From NCBI GenBank assembly GCA_945906835.1, contig CAMDRL010000010.1, positions 1 to 15,843 of the forward strand: a stretch of DNA of 15,843 nt, read 5' to 3'. Made by a program: the position numbers and the translations under genes. The DNA is from Rickettsia typhi. Lineage in GTDB: Bacteria; Pseudomonadota; Alphaproteobacteria; Rickettsiales; UBA1997. This document shows, piece by piece, positions 14,019 through 15,843 of this stretch (its first letter is position 1; each line of letters begins with the position of its first letter). The notes under the pieces were generated by a model. That model made no database searches, was not told the DNA's origin, and saw only the letters and a list, made by a program, of their open reading frames with translations.

Positions 14019-14963
14019 TTAAATATTTCCACCAGAAACAATAACTAAAACTTTAAGATTATTCAAATTAATATTTTCTTTCAAAAACCTCTCAGCTCCA
14101 GCAATTGCAAGCGCTGGCGTTGTTTCGATTTTTTTACCAAAAATTTCCGAAAATTCTTTTTGCCAAAAATCTATTTCTTCTTCGGTAATTTCTAAAACTC
14201 CCGCCATTTGTTTAATGTAAGAAAGACAACGCTGCGAACTATGTAAGGTTCTTGCTCCATCGGCAATTGTATTTGGCGTATCTTCGAAAGCAAAAATTTT
14301 ATTTTCACGAATTGATATTGCTACATCATTGCCATTCAACGGCTCACAAGCAAAAACTTTTGCCTTGGGTGATAATTTCTGCGCTACTAAAAAACATCCA
14401 GAAAGCAATCCACCGCCGCCACATGGCGCAAAAATTGCGTCAACTTCACCAATTTCTTGAAGAGCCTCCAAAGCTGATGTGCCTTGACCACATATCACAT
14501 CATCATTGTCCGAAGGATGAATAAAAACATATCCTTCTTGCTGTTTTTTTTCTGCCGCTTCATTAACTTCCGATCTCTTTTCAAGCAAAACAACTTCTGC
14601 GCCCAAAGCTTTTGTAGCGTTAATTTTAGCGGGTGAAGCTTTGGTAATCATGTAAACTAAAGCAGAAATTCCAAATTCTTTACAGGCATTGGCAATTGCC
14701 TGCGCATGATTTCCTGAGCTTTGCACCACAATTTTCTCAGGGAAATTTCCATGCTTTTCTTTGTAATTTAAAATTGCATTAAATGCTCCGCGAGCCTTGA
14801 AAGACTTGGCAACTTGCTCATTTTCCATTTTAAAGAAAATTTGTGCACCAAGTTTTTTATTAAGAATTTCGCTAGTGAAAATTGGAGTTTTATTAACATG
14901 GTTTTTGATTCTGTTATGCGCCGCAACAACATCATCAAAATTTAACTGAGCAATATTATTCAT
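14019..14963 (-). CDS. PLP-dependent threonine/serine dehydratase
   Basis: A fold-type II PLP enzyme of about 314 residues. Residues are numbered from the TTG at 14972. The PLP lysine is in [11 protein letters not shown] (57-67, Lys59). The cofactor and substrate loops are SSGNHAQ (85-91), CGGGGLLSG (184-192) and SGGN at the very end (313-316). There is no C-terminal ACT-like regulatory domain, so it resembles catabolic TdcB, serine racemase or beta-hydroxyaspartate dehydratase more than biosynthetic IlvA. The likely reaction is deamination of Thr or Ser to a 2-oxo acid plus ammonia, via a reactive enamine. The ATG at 14963 is preferred over the TTG; it overlaps the VOC stop in ATGAATAA. The neighbouring RidA fits the chemistry. 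Confidence 0.9.
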   Translation of the reverse strand: MNNIAQLNFDDVVAAHNRIKNHVNKTPIFTSEILNKKLGAQIFFKMENEQVAKSFKARGAFNAILNYKEKHGNFPEKIVVQSSGNHAQAIANACKEFGISALVYMITKASPAKINATKALGAEVVLLEKRSEVNEAAEKKQQEGYVFIHPSDNDDVICGQGTSALEALQEIGEVDAIFAPCGGGGLLSGCFLVAQKLSPKAKVFACEPLNGNDVAISIRENKIFAFEDTPNTIADGARTLHSSQRCLSYIKQMAGVLEITEEEIDFWQKEFSEIFGKKIETTPALAIAGAERFLKENINLNNLKVLVIVSGGNI

Positions 14964-15381
14964 ATTTTGCAAATAATTGAGCCATATCTTTGAAAGCCTT
15001 GAATTCTAAGGCGTTGCCACTTGGATCTAAGAAAAACATAGTTGCCTGTTCACCAACTTTTCCTTTAAAACGAATGTAGGGTTCAATAACAAATTTAACA
15101 TTATGTTTTTTTAAACGATCCGCAAAATCATGCCATTGTTGCCATTTCAAAACCACGCCAAAATGCGGAACGGGCACGCCGTGACCATCAACCTGATTCA
15201 CAATTTTATCTGGCTCTTGCGGACTAGAGCGCAAATGCGTCACAAATTGATGACCAAAAAAATTCCAATCAATCCAAGCATCCGTCGCTCGACCTTCTTC
15301 AAAGCCAAGAAACTCACCATAAAATTGACGAGCTTTTTTTAGATTATTGACGGGCATTGCTAAGTGGAAGGGCTGAATCAT
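14956..15381 (-). CDS. VOC (glyoxalase/bleomycin resistance/dioxygenase) family protein
   Basis: A 141-residue single-chain vicinal-oxygen-chelate fold protein. Two beta-alpha-beta-beta-beta modules are visible: [20 protein letters not shown] (5-24) and [10 protein letters not shown] (71-80) to [14 protein letters not shown] (117-130). Likely metal ligands are His6, His73 and Glu126; the closing SGNALEFK motif is typical. The exact activity is unknown; members include lyases, dioxygenases and resistance proteins. It sits between ridA and the dehydratase, and its stop overlaps the dehydratase start by eight bases, so the two are translationally coupled. This suggests a related substrate or detoxification role. 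Confidence 0.88.
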   Translation of the reverse strand: MIQPFHLAMPVNNLKKARQFYGEFLGFEEGRATDAWIDWNFFGHQFVTHLRSSPQEPDKIVNQVDGHGVPVPHFGVVLKWQQWHDFADRLKKHNVKFVIEPYIRFKGKVGEQATMFFLDPSGNALEFKAFKDMAQLFAKYE

Positions 15382-15417
15382 GGAAGACGGTAATTAACTA
15401 ATAAAGAAGACAATTGC

Positions 15418-15447
15418 AGATCCCGAAGTTGCTTCGGGATCTTTTTT
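15418..15447 (+). terminator. strong hairpin plus T-tract, plus-strand orientation
   Basis: AGATCCCGAAG and CTTCGGGATCT form an 11-bp perfect stem with a TTG loop, followed by a run of Ts (15442-15447) on the plus strand. It lies in the 81-bp gap between the minus-strand ridA stop and the VOC start. On the minus strand the sequence after the stem is TGCAATTGTC, without a T-run, so it should work chiefly against plus-strand transcripts, although no plus-strand gene precedes it. Confidence 0.6.
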
Positions 15448-15462
15448 AACGCAATTCAAAAA

Positions 15463-15843
15463 CTACTTAATCTCAAAAATCGCATCAATTTCTACAGAAA
15501 CGCCGCGAGGTAAAGAACCTGAGCCAACTGCGGCGCGAGCATGTTTTCCAGCATCGCCAAAAACATCAGCAATTAAATCAGAGGCGCCGTTAGCAACAAC
15601 AGGATGATCAATAAAATCAGCGTCACCATTTACAAAAACGCCTAATTTTACACATCTAACAACTCTTTCTAAATTGCCTTCGCAAGCCAATTTAATTTGA
15701 GCGATAATGTTAATAGCGCAAATTCTGGCTGCTTTTTGCGCATCTTCAATGCTGATTTTTGAACCAACTTTTCCAACATATTTCAACTCACCATTTTCAA
15801 TTGGAAGTTGCCCAGAAACAAAAACCTGATTGCCAGATTTTAC
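15463..15843 (-). CDS. RidA/YjgF family enamine/imine deaminase (5' end beyond window)
   Basis: The frame is open to the right edge: residues VKSGNQVFVSGQLPIENGELKYVG precede a TTG that could be mistaken for the start. SGQLP is a conserved RidA block, so the gene continues past 15843 and is partial here. The C-terminal part has the hallmark GDAGKHARAAVGSGSLPRG (about 24 to 42 residues from the end) with the carboxylate-binding arginine, then VEIDAIFEI. RidA hydrolyses 2-aminoacrylate and related enamine/imine intermediates made by PLP dehydratases, protecting PLP enzymes. The threonine/serine dehydratase two genes downstream is a likely source of substrate. Confidence 0.92.
   Translation of the reverse strand, partial: VKSGNQVFVSGQLPIENGELKYVGKVGSKISIEDAQKAARICAINIIAQIKLACEGNLERVVRCVKLGVFVNGDADFIDHPVVANGASDLIADVFGDAGKHARAAVGSGSLPRGVSVEIDAIFEIK

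Noticed and set aside
708..15843. UGA-to-tryptophan genetic code
   Set aside because: Conserved tryptophans checked are TGG and no gene needs in-frame TGA; only the lack of TGA stops remains notable.

Overview
The window is AT-rich, gene-dense and almost entirely coding. Housekeeping gene content and order point to an alphaproteobacterium: truB-rpsO-pnp in a row, F1 ATP synthase genes in the order atpH-atpA-atpG, bolA next to a monothiol CGFS glutaredoxin, a Trm112/YcaR-like mini-protein and RlmE. The low GC, weak Shine-Dalgarno sequences, dispersed palindromic repeat elements (one reaching into the truB start) and decayed genes fit Rickettsiales or another reduced, AT-rich lineage such as Holosporales. 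That placement is inference. Retained purK, agmatinase and threonine/serine dehydratase argue against the most reduced Rickettsia-type metabolism.

Layout, left to right. 1-69 is a possible partial gene on the minus strand. 70-707 has no intact gene; it holds the frameshifted C-terminal relic of a tyrosine recombinase (about 302-440). A long minus-strand block follows, read from high to low coordinates: atpH (9254-8706), atpA, atpG, truB, rpsO, pnp, then a clear intrinsic terminator (2229-2252), then bolA, grxD and an ABC-2 type ATPase (ending at 708). atpD and atpC do not follow atpG. Upstream, also on the minus strand, are a zinc-dependent aspartoacylase/desuccinylase-family enzyme (10467-9436) and the tightly coupled pair purK-speB (12639-10596).

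A divergent 96-bp gap at 12640-12735 separates purK from the only plus-strand genes: a 58-residue Trm112-family protein (12736-12912) and rlmE (12964-13644). The start region of rlmE is tandemly triplicated, which creates two four-codon ORFs (MPRK-stop) just upstream. The rlmE stop shares the tetranucleotide CTAG with the stop of an unrecognised minus-strand frame (13641-13964) that has an in-frame TAA. The right end is a minus-strand cluster: RidA (running off the window), a VOC protein, and a PLP-dependent threonine/serine dehydratase whose start overlaps the VOC stop.

How the genes work together: atpH/A/G give subunits delta, alpha and gamma of F1. TruB, S15 and PNPase form the classic translation/RNA-decay operon. 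BolA and the CGFS glutaredoxin are expected partners in Fe-S cluster trafficking. RidA removes the reactive enamine/imine made by dehydratases of the kind encoded beside it. I did not find a CRISPR array, tRNA, rRNA, intact insertion sequence, or a clear new defence or other novel system. The most unusual points are the rlmE start triplication, the Arg/Asp/Ser-rich PNPase tail, the repeat-derived truB start, and a stop-codon set of 9 TAG, 8 TAA and 0 TGA.
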